A stretch of DNA of 64,000 nt from positions 310,376 through 374,375 of the forward strand of contig JADHYV010000019.1 of NCBI GenBank assembly GCA_027604705.1. The letters run 5' to 3'. A program made the translations under genes and the position numbers. The stretch comes from Allomyces arbusculus. Taxonomy: Eukaryota; Blastocladiomycota; Blastocladiomycetes; Blastocladiales; Blastocladiaceae. The notes beneath the pieces are model-generated. The model saw only the letters and a program-made list of their open reading frames with translations, had not been told where the DNA came from and ran no database searches. Each line of letters opens with the position of its first letter. The first letter of the stretch is position 1. Positions 11,232 to 21,590 of this stretch are shown piece by piece.

Positions 11232-13315
11232 TTAGTACTCGTCATCGGCCGCATCCTCCGTGAACGTGTCCTCGACCGAATAGCCCTCGCCGTCGTACGC
11301 ATCGTCCCACATGTCGTCGCCGCCGTACGCGTCCTCAGACACCGAGAAATCGCCACCGTCGTAGGCGTCCTCGGCCTCGTCGTCGACATCGCCGGCTGGA
11401 CCGGCCTCGTCAGCGACCGCGAAATCGCCGTCGTAGTTGTCCTCCCACATGTCGTCACCCTCGTACGCCGCGTCCTCCGAGACCGAGAAGCCCTCGTCGT
11501 AGTTGTCCTCCCACATGTCGTCACCCTCGTACGCAGCGTCCTCGGAAACGGAGAAATCGCTGCCGTCGTACTCGTCATCGGCCGCGTCCTCGCCGTACGC
11601 ATCCTCGACCGAGAAATCACCGCCGTCGTACGCGTCGTCCCACATGTCGTCGTACGACTCGCCCCACGCATCGTCAAGCGACGCGTAGTCGTACCCCGAG
11701 CCGGCGAGAGACATGACTAGACACGAGAGGGGCGCGTCAGCTCACCGCCGCAACGTCACCCACCCGCGATCACCGACCGACGAGGCGACGAGGAAGACTA
11801 CGCACGCGGTGTAGTCGTGGTCGCGACCTTGGGCTTCTGCCCTGCCGCGCCACCAGACTTGGCCGCCTGCAGCCGTGCGAGCCGGCGCTCATACGTGACG
11901 CGCAGCGGCGATCCGACAGGCAGCGCATTGATCCGGTCGCGCAGCAGCTCGGCCGTGGTCTTGCGCTTGCGTGGCGCGCCACCGGTCTTTTTCACGACGA
12001 CGAACGTCTTGCGCACCGTCTTGGGCTTGCGCACGATCGTACCTGGTTTGCGAATCCTGGGGATCCCTGCCGACCACGTCTTGGGCTTCTGCCCTGCCGC
12101 GCCGCCAGACTTGGCCGCCTGCAGCCGTGCGAGCCGGCGCTCATACGTGACGCGCAGCGGCGACCCGACGGGCAGCGCATTAATCCGGTCTCGCAGTAGC
12201 TCGGCCGTGGTCTTGCGCTTACGCGGCATGCCAGGCTTGTTCACGAAGATGGTCTGGCGCACGGTCGTGCCCTTGCGCACAGGTTTCGTCCCGGCCGTCC
12301 GCGTCTTGGCCTTCTGGCCCGTCCCGGGCTTCCCGTGAATCCGCGGCTGCCGGATGATTCCGCGCGTGATCGTGAAGGGCCCCGACGCGGTCATGACCGG
12401 CGCTGACGCGCTCGTGATCGGCGCCGTCCGCATCGACCCCGGAGCCGATTTGGGCACAATACCCGCCGCCTTCAGCCGGTCAGCATGGAGGAGCCGCGTG
12501 CACCGCGCGCGCAGCTGGTCCCGCTTCGCCGGGTCAGTCGGGAGCGACACCTTGCCCTGACTCAGCTTGGGCGAGACCACCGCTGAATTGGGCGCGTTCG
12601 GGAACGGCAGCTTGACCTGCCCGAGGAACGGCTTGTGCGGCGCGACCGGGGCCGAGTAGACCGGCGGTGCGCGCGGGGCCGGCGGCGGGGGCGGCGCGTA
12701 GACCGGCACGCGTGGTGCGGGGGGCGGCGGCGGGAACTTGTACGGGATCGGCTGCCACGCGACTTTGGGCGTCCACGGCGCCGGCTGCGGGGCGCGCGGC
12801 GGGGCGCGCGGAGCCGGCCGTCGCGCCATGGCCTCGCGGAGTCGCACCTGCATCTGCTCCATTTCCTCCATCGGGCTCAGCCGCCGACTGGCCTGCGCTC
12901 CCGCGCCCGCGCGCGCCGACAACAAGCTGGCGCGCCCGTCTTCTTTGGCGAGCTGTACACACTGCGCGCGCAGCCGGCGCTCCTGTCGCTGCTTCCGCTT
13001 TTGCTGTTTCTGTTGCTGCTGCTCCTGCCGCTGCTTCTGCTGCTGCCGCTGCTGCCGAATCCACTGCGCCGTCGCCTGCCGCTGCAACGGCGACATTTTC
13101 GCCAGGAGGGCCATCGTCTCACGGCCAAATTCGGCGTACGTGATCGGGCCGTCGTTGCGCATGACCGCGGGGCGCGTCGCCGTCATGACAGGCGCGGCCA
13201 CGGTCGATGCCGAGACGTCGTCGTAAAACGCGTCCTCAGACGCCGGCGCCTTGTTGGCTGTGACGAGCCCGGACGCGGCCGCAGCAGCGACAACGAACAG
13301 CGCGGTGAGTTTCAT
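11232..13315 (-). CDS. Array unit C: secreted protein with expanded exon 1 and no middle domain
   Basis: Exon 1 is 11806-13315 and exon 2 is 11232-11716, with an 89-nt phase-1 intron; 664 aa. The signal peptide is MKLTALFVVAAAAASGLVTA. Exon 1 has grown to about 500 codons. It holds a Gln/Arg-rich segment (about residues 75-115, runs of QQQ and KQRQE), a Pro-rich segment (PPPPPAPRVPVYAPPPPP) and two near-identical copies of a block containing RDRINALPVGSPLRVTYE. Exon 2 starts MSLAGSGYDYAS and goes straight into the acidic DDMW/NYD tail, so the roughly 200-residue middle domain of units A and B is missing. The tail ends TEDAADDEY. Reading frame and splice sites are intact, so it is probably functional but remodelled. 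Function unknown. Confidence 0.78.
11344..11560 (-). repeat. 217-bp segment nearly identical to 8051-8267 (units B and C)
   Basis: Partner of the segment in the unit B tail. High identity confined to this block suggests gene conversion or recent exchange between paralogues. Confidence 0.75.
11828..12226 (-). repeat. Tandem duplication inside unit C exon 1 (SPLR motif block)
   Basis: Two copies, beginning near 11828 and 12080 (offset about 252 bp). Each encodes KTTAELLRDRINALPVGSPL followed by RVTYERRLARLQAAKSGG. They differ by a few mostly silent bases over about 140 bp. They lie in the last third of exon 1. Confidence 0.8.
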
Positions 13316-13979
13316 GGTGACAGCTTGGCGGGTCGCGTCGTGGGCGAAAGGGCGGGAAGACGGGCTGGGACTTGGTCGGTCGGGGTCCTGCTTGCGTGCG
13401 TGCGTGCTCGACAACCGGCAGCTGGTACGGCGAGCGGCGGACGTCGTCGGTTGGCCTGGAGAGAGCATGGCGGCGGGTCGGGCGCCCGGTCTTTATGGGC
13501 TCGCCGGTAACCCGCGCCGACCGGGCCGGCAGCAGGCGCGCGTCGGTGGTCGTTTCTGCAAGCGGGCATTGAGAAGAGCGCGGGTGTGCCGTGGGAGGTG
13601 CTTGGGCGCTGGTTCTGCCGCGCACCCAACGCGGCGGGCGGTGCGAGACGTGACGGTACCAGTAAAAGTGAAGTGTGAGGCATGGCCGCAGGCCACCGCA
13701 CGCACCGAAAAAGATATCCATTTTCATCTTATTCTCGCATGCGACACAAAACGAATGGGTGGAGGCCATCAAATGCTCAAATACGCGACGTCCGTGCTGG
13801 AAGAGTGGAAAGAGCCACAACGAGGAGAACGACACTTGCTTCTAGGTGCAAGCCTCGTCGACGATGGAGGCTCAGGTTGCCCGACAAGCAACCAAGAACG
13901 AAAGACAGGTCATACCTGCAAAGCCCGATTCACAAACCCAAGACTTGTCGGCCAGCTCGGATGCGCGCGGTCGCACTAA
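13316..13979. other. Spacer between unit C and pseudogene unit D (664 bp)
   Basis: Contains the unit C promoter. No additional gene seen. Much shorter than the A-B and B-C spacers. Confidence 0.5.
13491..13499 (-). promoter_or_regulatory. TATA-like element of array unit C
   Basis: CCCATAAAG on the minus strand, about 180 bp upstream of the unit C start. The surrounding 60 bp resembles the unit D promoter at 15250-15320. Confidence 0.45.
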
Positions 13980-15103
13980 CTAGTACTCGTCGTGGACTGC
14001 GTCCTCATTGAACGTTTCCTCGACGGAAAAATCACCGCCGTAGTCACCCGCCCCCTTGATCGAGAGGCCTTCGCCCATATCGTCGTACGAGTCGTCCCAC
14101 AAGTCGTCAAACGGCGCGTAGTCGTAGCCCGACCCGGCGAGCGACAAGACTAGATCCACTAAACAAAAAATCACATGCCGAGGGCGTTAGATCACCGTAC
14201 CCCCCGCAATCGGCCAGCCAAATGCAACAAATGTACTCTTCGCCGGCTTAGGCTCGTTCAATCGCGCGAGCCGGCGCTCATACACGACGCGCAACGGCTA
14301 CCTGACGGGCAACGCATTGATCTTCTCCTGCAACAGATCGGCCGTCCACTTGCACGGGCACGAGCACCATGGACCCGTCGAGGACCGCGACGGCCTGATC
14401 GCGCCTGCGGCCGCCGCCGCTGCCGCGCGATCGGCCTTGGCGAGCCGCTCGCACTTCGAACGCAACTGGTTTCGCAAGACCGGGTCCTTCGGGGTCCGCA
14501 CGTGCCCTGGGGCCGGAAGCGGCTTGGGCGTTCCGCCGGAGCCGCGCCCCCGCTCCGACACCAAGGGCGGACGCACGAACGCGCGCGCCCGCTCTTGTTC
14601 GGCCACGAACGGCGCGAGTACCGGTGGTGGCCCGGGGGCGACCAGCGGTCCCGATGCGGGCGCGGGCGGGCCCTGCCTGGCGCGCCGCGCCGCGGCCTCC
14701 TTAGCAATGCGTTCCATGTCGATCATTCGGCTTCGCGACGACCTCCCGTCGCGGTCGGCGGCGGCGGGCGGCTCTGCCTGGCACCCTGCGCCGACGTGCG
14801 ACTCGCGACAGCGTACGCACGCGTGCGCCGCAGCAGCGACCGGTCTTCCTTGGCGAGTTGCGCGCACTGCGCGCGCAAACGCTGTGCCATCAACGCCCGG
14901 ATCTCCTTGGACGTCAGCGGCGGGACATTGCGGGTCGTCGTGGTCGTCCGGGGCGGCCAGTCGCGCATCGCTGGCGCTACGCCCATCGATGCGGCCACGT
15001 CGGCGTCGTGGAACGCGTCCTCGGACGCGGGGGACGTCGCGTCGGCCGTGACGAGGCCGGAGGCGGTCGCGGCGGCGACGGCAAAGAGTGTGATGAGCTT
15101 CAT
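13980..15103 (-). pseudogene. Array unit D: decayed copy of the secreted family (closest to unit C)
   Basis: Starts with an intact signal peptide (MKLITLFAVAAATASGLVTA) at 15103 and the C-like block RLRAQCAQLAKEDRSLL, then loses frame near 14723-14760. The second frame continues with DMERIAKEAAARRARQGPP and reaches LLQEKINALPVR followed by an in-frame TAG (plus-strand cta, about 14315). The stop replaces the Ser of the GSPLR motif, and PLRVVYERRLARL continues after it. Exon 2 (13980-14149) keeps the TAG acceptor and a short acidic tail (GSGYDYAPFDDLWDDSYDD), but its conserved ATG has become TTG. With at least one frameshift and one nonsense codon it should not make a full protein. Confidence 0.8.
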
Positions 15104-15287
15104 GATGGCGGTTGTCGGATCGGGGCGAGGGGAGAGGGAGAGCGCGTTGGGACTCGGTCGCGGTCGGTCAGATCACGGTCGTGGTGCGTGCTCGACGATC
15201 AGCGGCGAGCAGAACGAGGGACGGCGAGCGGCGGCGGGGTCATCGATTGGCGTGGAGAGGGCATGACGGCGGGTCGGACACGTGGGC

Positions 15288-15293
15288 TTTATA
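15288..15293 (-). promoter_or_regulatory. TATA box retained upstream of pseudogene unit D
   Basis: TATAAA on the minus strand about 185 bp upstream of the former start codon. The promoter seems better preserved than the coding region. Confidence 0.5.
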
Positions 15294-15882
15294 GGCGCGC
15301 CGGTCGCTCGCGCAGGCCGGACCGGTAACGCGCGGCGGTGGGAGCGCGTCGTCGGTGGTGCGAGCGCGCTCCGAGAACGGGTGTGAGCGTCGGTATGTGG
15401 GAGGGAGCTTTGCTGCTGGTAGCTCGCGCGCCCACGTCAGGTCGGCGGCAGGCTGGCTTGGCGGGGGACGCGTCGGCACCCCCATCGTGAAGCTGCAGGA
15501 CGAGGCACAGCTGCGCACCACGGCCGGCAGCACTGGTGCCGACGTCGCGCCCTTGCCGCTGGTTCGTGTCCTCGGAGGCTTGCACAACGGAGTCAATTTG
15601 CTGTGGATCCCGATCTGGCTGGCCACTTTGTTCGGTCCAGCACCGGCCGCCACGACGGCGCGCCGGAATGGTTCGTTTGCTCCCAATGCGCGCGTGCTGG
15701 CGTGCTGTGGACGGGCAGGTCGAAGACTGACCATGATAATCGCGGGCAGCACAACTCTGCGGCACTGAATGCTTGCCTGGCGAGGAGCGACGAAGAAGAC
15801 AGATGCGCAGCTCAGCGCACCAACTCATTTTTTACGGAGGTATCAATCGAAGCAAACCCGCCAACGACAACTGCCAACCTGC

Positions 15883-15912
15883 GAGCACGCTAGAGCACGC
15901 TAGAGCACGCTA
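15883..15912 (+). repeat. Three tandem copies of the 10-mer GAGCACGCTA
   Basis: Perfect triplicate followed by a partial fourth copy (GAGCA). Lies in the spacer downstream of pseudogene unit E's position in the array. Role unknown, probably slippage. Confidence 0.85.
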
Positions 15913-16040
15913 GAGCATTGTTGGGTGCAGGCCAAAGAAGAGAGTGGGCCAAAAATGATTCGATCACCGACTAATCAAAGATTGCACAACTTGGCAGTCC
16001 CGCTGCCCTCACAGCTCTGGTGCGCGTGATCCCGCGCGCC

Positions 16041-17539
16041 CTAGTACGGATTGTCAGCCGCCTCGTCCTCGTCGCACATTTCTTTGACGGAGAAAAATTG
16101 CCTCCGTCTTACTCGTCATCGTACGCGTCCTCAAGCGAGAAGCCCTCGCCGTCGTACGACATGTCATCGGAGACGGAGAAATCGCCGCCGCATTACTCGT
16201 CGTCGTCAGCTGCGTCCTCGTCACACTCGTCCTCGGCCGAGAAATCGCCCTCGTCGTACCCACCGTCCCACGCGTCGTCGTTCGCCGAGTAGTCGTACGC
16301 CTCGTCGGCGACAGAATACTTGCCGCGGCGCCTGGGCGGGTGCGCCGGCATGGCCGGCATCCTGCCGTGGAACTCGACCTTGAGCCCGCGGAACTGCGCC
16401 CACGACCGGTCCGTGCACGGCTTTAACATGGCGTGTTACTGCGTGACCTGCAGCGTGATGGGCGGCGGCACGGGCAACAGGACGGCCACGGGCATGATCA
16501 CTTCCAGGCGCGTCTCGGGGCGTTGCCGTAGGTGCCTGGGTCAATGTTGTCGTGCCGGCCACCTTGCTGCCGTGGAAGACCGTCACGGTCTTTTGCCGCG
16601 TCGCACACGTCGGGTAGTTGGGCTGTGGCCCGCCGGGGATGCGACCGGGTATTTGGGATACAGTCGCGTACCAGACGCGGATCGTCGCGACCTTGGCACC
16701 CGGCGAGACCACCAGCGACCTCGTCGTGCGGAACTCGTACTTGTGCTGAATGCCCATGCCGGCGGTCGTCACGCCGTCCTGCACAATGCGCGACGCGCCG
16801 GCCGCGTCACCTCCACCCGGTCGGGGAATGGCGAGTCGACAAACGGCATCTGACCGGCGGGCGACCCAAACTCGGCGGGCGTCTCGGCGATCGACATGAT
16901 TGGTGAAAGGGCGAAGGCAGTGCCAGCCGAGGAAAATCATCCGTCACCACCGCTCGTCCAAAAATCAAACACAAGACGAGGCGCCATGTTCATGAGCTTC
17001 TTCATGCGCGCGAGCTTGCGCTCGTATTAGATGCGCAGCGGCGACCCCAAGGGCAACGAGTTGATCTTCTTCTGCAGCCGCGTTGCGAGCGGCACCGTAG
17101 ACTTGCCCGTGCCTGTCGGCTTGCGCGACGCCTTGGGCCAGCGCGTCATGTCACCGGGCTTCCCGTGAACCTGTGACCGCTGGGCACTGGTCGGGATGAC
17201 CGGCTTGAACGGCGTGTTCTTGCGCTTCCTGGCTTGCTCAGCACGCATCGCGCGCACCCAAGCTTGCTGCTTCACCCGCTCCTCGGGCGTCGCCCACCGC
17301 CACTTGATCATCGGCTAGCCCCCGCGGCGCTTGGTCGTCTTCTTCGGCTTCTTGAGCGCAGCCGCGACCGCCAAGTGCGGGTTTAGCTGCGTGATCGGCG
17401 CGGGCGCGCCGACGGTGGACGCGCCGATGTCGTCAATGAACGCGTCCTAGGACACGGCGCGCTCTGGTGAGAGCGGGTTCGCGTCGGCAGCGACAAATGC
17501 GGCCGTGGCCGCAAGCACGAACAGCGCCTGCAATTTCAT
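16041..17539 (-). pseudogene. Array unit E: heavily decayed copy of the secreted family (closest to unit B)
   Basis: Exon 1 begins with a B-like signal peptide (MKLQALFVLAATAAFVAA) at 17539, then has stops within ERAVS*DAFIDD and KRRGG*PMIKW. The SPLR motif survives as KKINSLPLGSPLRI followed by a stop. At the expected start of exon 2 (MSIAETP, ATG at 16895-16897) the acceptor AG is AA. The middle domain is still readable in pieces (HKYEFRTTRS, CATRQKTVTVFHGSKV, GLKVEFHG) in more than one frame. The acidic tail is interrupted by stops and ends DNPY with a stop at 16041. Clearly a pseudogene with promoter, coding and splice lesions. Confidence 0.85.
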
Positions 17540-18315
17540 GGTGTGGTCGTAATCGGGGGGGGGGGGGGGTGGGGGGCTGGTAGCGGAACGAGGTCGGGCG
17601 GACGCGCGCGGGTGCTCGACAGCCAGCGACGAGCAGACGGGCGGGCAGACGGGTGCGTGGATAAGTCATGGCGGCGACGGGCGGGCGCGGAACTTATCAT
17701 CTCAGCGGCGGGGCGCGTTGCTCGGCCGTGAGCGGGCACGTCGTGGGAGGTTGCCTGGCTGTTGGTTGTTTGTGCCAACGTCGGTGGCAGGCGCGAGACG
17801 CGTCGCCGCCGCTCCTGCGTGGCACCCTCGCCGCTTGTTCGTGGCCTCGCAGGCGCGGAGTGAAGCGGCCAGTGTGCAGGGTGGGCACGGCGCGGCGTCC
17901 ATTTGCTGGATCCCGCGACAGTGGCGGGATACTGCGCAGGTGTTCGCGCGCGCCGTTTGAGCTGTTGCTGGTGTTGCTCACGGTTGTCAACTTGTCAAGG
18001 GTTTCGCGCCGTGCATGGACTGGGGATCGAACCGTTGCCAGAAATCGAGATCGTGTGCTGATGGCGCTCTCCACCGCACTTGGCGGGCGCTTCGGCACCG
18101 CCAAGTCCTTGAACGCCTGTCGCCACGCTGTCGACGACAACCTCCATCACCTCCCGCAGCTGCAGCTGCTCGTCGACCTCGGCCTCACGCGCCCGCTGCA
18201 GCTCGACGACCGCTGCACCCTCGCGCAACCAGCTTGCTCGCCGTGTCCAACCGCACCCTGCCTCGGCCCCCTGCAGCAACCTTCGAAGCGCGCCCTGCGC
18301 GCACTCTCCTCCACC
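17540..18315. promoter_or_regulatory. Divergent interval (776 bp): unit E remnant promoter / OSBP-like gene promoter
   Basis: Opens with a G-rich tract (about 14 consecutive G near 17557-17570). The stretch around 17650-17700 resembles the C/D promoters but has CTTATC where those have CTTTAT, so the TATA element looks degraded. Upstream in-frame ATGs for the next gene exist (for example 18061), so its 5' end is not certain. Confidence 0.45.
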
Positions 18316-21300
18316 ATGCAGGAAATCGAGGTCCCGCCGCGCGACTGCTTCAAGTACTATGTGCAGGTCACGCACGCGCCCAAGACCATCATGTGGAACT
18401 TCACGACCAAGCGCAAGAACATTGGGTTTGGCCTCTTCTACCAGCACGACGCGACCGACGTGCGGTCGCGTACGTGGTGCTGCTGCTCTAGTCTGCCTGC
18501 TGCTCGCCGTGCCGCGTGCTGACCCCCGTCCGGCGACGACTGCAGAGTCCACCGCCGAGTCCGACACCACAGCCACCTCGCCCGCCGCACGCCGCCGCAA
18601 CCTCAACCTGAACCCGTTTTCCGGGAAACGGTCGGCCAACGGGTCCGCTGGCGACCACCACGCGCCCTCCTCCAACAACGGGTCGCCCAAGGGGTCTGCC
18701 GACGCATTGGATGTCGCGCCCGACGACGCGTCGATCCACCCGGCCGATGCGAGCGCGCCACGCGCGCGCACATCGAGTAAAGCCGCGCGCGAGCCGGCGC
18801 TTGAGGAGATCTTGCCCGTGCAGCGGTACGAGTCGTCCAAGACGACGATCAAGGGCCAGAAATCGGTGGATCGCGCAGGGACTTACGTGCTGTATTTTGG
18901 TACGGTGGCGGTGACTTTGCGTTGCAGCGGCGCTGTGGTTCTCCTGACTGACTTGTGGATGTGCACGCTCTAGATAACACCTTTTCACGCAATACGTCCA
19001 AGAAGATGACGTTTTTCGTGGCGATGCGCGAGGGCGGTATGTCCTGCCCCTCCTTGTCCTGCCGGATCTGCACCGCTGGTTCGCAACATGTGGCGCTCAC
19101 CAACCGCACTCTCGATCCACAGAGGCCGTCGAGGACGAAGCCAAGCCGGAACTCGCTGGGTGGCTGCTTAAAAAGAAACGCAAGCGCATGCAAGGGTGGG
19201 CCAAGCGGTACTTTGTCTGCGACCGCGGCCACCTCGCCTACTTCAAGTTCCCCGCGGGTTTTTGCCGCGGATCGATCCCGATCGCGCTGTCGGCCATTTC
19301 CGTCGACCTCGACCACCGCATCATCAATATCGATTCGGGCACATCGCTCTGGCACTTGCGCGCGCTGACGCGCGACGATTACGATAAGTGGTTGGCGGTC
19401 ATCAAGCGGTACAAGGCCGTGCAGGCCGCGGATTTGGCGTTGCGCACGAGGCAGCCGTCTCTCGCCGGGTCGGCGGCAGCGGAAGAGGAGGCGAATGAGG
19501 CCATGGCGAAAGAGGCCAAGGAGGCGACGGCTGCGGCGGAAGCGTCGTTGCTGACGTTCTTGGAAAAGGTCGAGGAGCGGGTGCGGGGGCTGATGGCGGC
19601 CGTCGAGGGCGAGGATGCAGACGCGGTGCCGGCACCCGTGGCCGATGCTGCGCGCGCGTTGGCCGACCTGATGGCGGCCGAAAAGCAGGACTTGCTCGAC
19701 CAGCTTGAGTGCGAGTGGGCCAAAGCCAAGTCTCTGCAACTCGCCTACCAGGAAATCCTGCGCGAGAGCGCGGATCTCAAGATGCGGCTCGAGACGACGG
19801 TCGCGGCCGGCACGCCGCCGATGCCGGGCACGCCCACGCTCCCCGTCGGGTCGCGCCCGTTCTCGCTGATTTCGCAGCACCGACGCACCAATTCGATTGC
19901 GTCGACGGCCTCGGACATGTGGTTTGATGCCGAGGAAATCGTGATTGCGAATGGCGGTGGCGAGTCGTCCGACGAGGACGACGAGGACGGTGCACGTGCG
20001 GGCAAGGCGGCAAGCACGCACGAAATGGTGATTTACGAGGAGCATAACGAGGACGAGGACGAGGACGATGACGACGACTCGGATTACTCGTACTCGCATA
20101 CCGACGCCGAGTCGATTGCGCCGTCCATGTCCCAGCGGCACGCGGCATCGGCAAGTACCAGCGGGACGGGGTTCAGCGGGCCAACCGTCACGTCGGCGCT
20201 GGCGTCGCCGCCACTGACCATGGTCGAGCGGCGCCGGTTCCTGCCGTCGCCCGTGACTGGGGACGACGTGTCGATCATGTCGATTTTGCGCCGTAATATC
20301 GGCAAGGATTTGAGCACCGTGACCATGCCCATTTCGCTCAACGAGCCGATCAACCTGTTGCAGCGACTCGCCGAGGAACTCGAGTACTCGGACCTGCTCG
20401 ACCGCGCGGCCCGCGCGACCGACTCGCTTGACCGGCTCAAGTATGTGGCCGCCTTTGCCGTCTCCGGGTACGCATCGACAGCGCACCGCGCGTCGCGCAA
20501 GCCCTTCAACCCGTTGCACGGCGAGACCTACGAACTGGTGCGGCCAGACCGCGGGTTTAAGTACATTGCCGAAAAGGTGAGTCATTACCCGCCGATCATG
20601 GCATGCCATGCCGAGGGCGATGCCGGATGGACGTTTTTCCAGGACTCGAAGATTGCGTCCAAGTTCTATGGCCGGTCAATGGAGTTTTACCATTCGGGCA
20701 CGGTGCACGTCGTCTTTCCCGCGACTGGCGACCATTTCACCTGGGCGAAAGTCACGACCTGCATGCGCAACTTGATTGGCGGCGGGACGCGGTCGCTCGA
20801 CCATTACGGGAAAATGATCGTGCGCAACCATACGACGGGCGAGCGCGCGGAAATGACGTTCAAGGAGAATGGCGGTGGCGGGTGGTTGGGCGGCGGGTCG
20901 GTCACCAAGAACGAGGTGGTCGGGAACGTGATTGGCGCCAAGGGGAACAAGGTCGCGACCGTCCAAGGGCGCTGGAACGAGTCGCTGTTCTGGACGGGGC
21001 CCGATAACTTGTCGGTGTCGATTTGGAAGGCAAACCCGGCATTGCCGAATGTCGACCAGATGTACGGGTTCACGCAGTTTACGATCGAGCTCAACGTAAG
21101 TCTGTTCTCTTTACCGTCGAGGTGCTATGCGCTGGGACTTTCGACTGACGACATTCTCTCTCTCCATGACGTTAGGAAATCACCGACGACATTGCGGACT
21201 ACCTCCCGCCAACCGACACGCGATTCCGGCCCGACCAGCGGCTCTTCGAAGAGGGCCACACGGCCGAAGCCGAGGCAGAAAAGGTCCGCGTCGAGGAAAA

Positions 21301-21490
21301 GCAACGCGCGTTCCGGCGCGAGCTCGAGGCACAAGGGCGGAAATGGGAGCCGCGGTGGTTTGCGGCCCACCCGGCCGAGTACTCGGCCGACCCGTCGGGC
21401 GCGGGCAACGACGAGTGGGTCTATGCGGGCGGGTACTGGGAGGCGCGCGAGGCAAAGGCGTGGCCGCCGACGGATTTGCAGCTGTGGTGA
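18316..21490 (+). CDS. Oxysterol-binding protein homologue, Osh3-like (GOLD-PH-FFAT-ORD)
   Basis: Lipid-transfer protein expected at ER contact sites, exchanging sterol or PI4P. Exons: 18316-18469, 18546-18899, 18974-19036, 19123-21095 and 21176-21490 (952 aa). The N-terminus is a GOLD-type domain (KYYVQVTHAPKTIMWNFTTK, then DNTFSRNTSKKMTFFV). A PH domain starts near residue 200 (ELAGWLLKKKRKRMQGWAKR). A FFAT-like motif, DMWFDAEE, lies near residue 457 and would bind VAP in the ER. The ORD has FNPLHGETYE, a signature reading EKVSHYPP (near residue 677) where EQVSHHPP is usual, and the C-terminal PPTDTRFRPDQRLFEEG block. The start at 18316 fits the Kozak context CCACCATGC; a longer form from 18061 is possible. 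Confidence 0.9.
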
Positions 21491-21590
21491 AAGCAGTGTG
21501 ATGTTTGTGTTTGTTGATTGGGCGGTATGGCCCCGGGCGACCGACGCGGATGGCTGGTTTTGCGTACCGGCGTGGTTCAAATGTTTTCCC

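Larger units (their letters stand above)
15104..16040. other. Spacer between pseudogene units D and E (937 bp)
   Basis: Contains the unit D promoter region and a short direct repeat at 15883-15912. No gene seen. Confidence 0.5.

Noticed and set aside
17995-18040. tRNA-like B-box (GGTTCGATCCC on the minus strand)
   Set aside because: The T-stem does not pair properly and no A-box or full acceptor stem is found at a suitable distance.
18470-18491. 22-nt intron in the OSBP-like gene
   Set aside because: Phase fits, but it is too short for splicing. The alternative acceptor at 18545 gives a 76-nt intron in the same phase.
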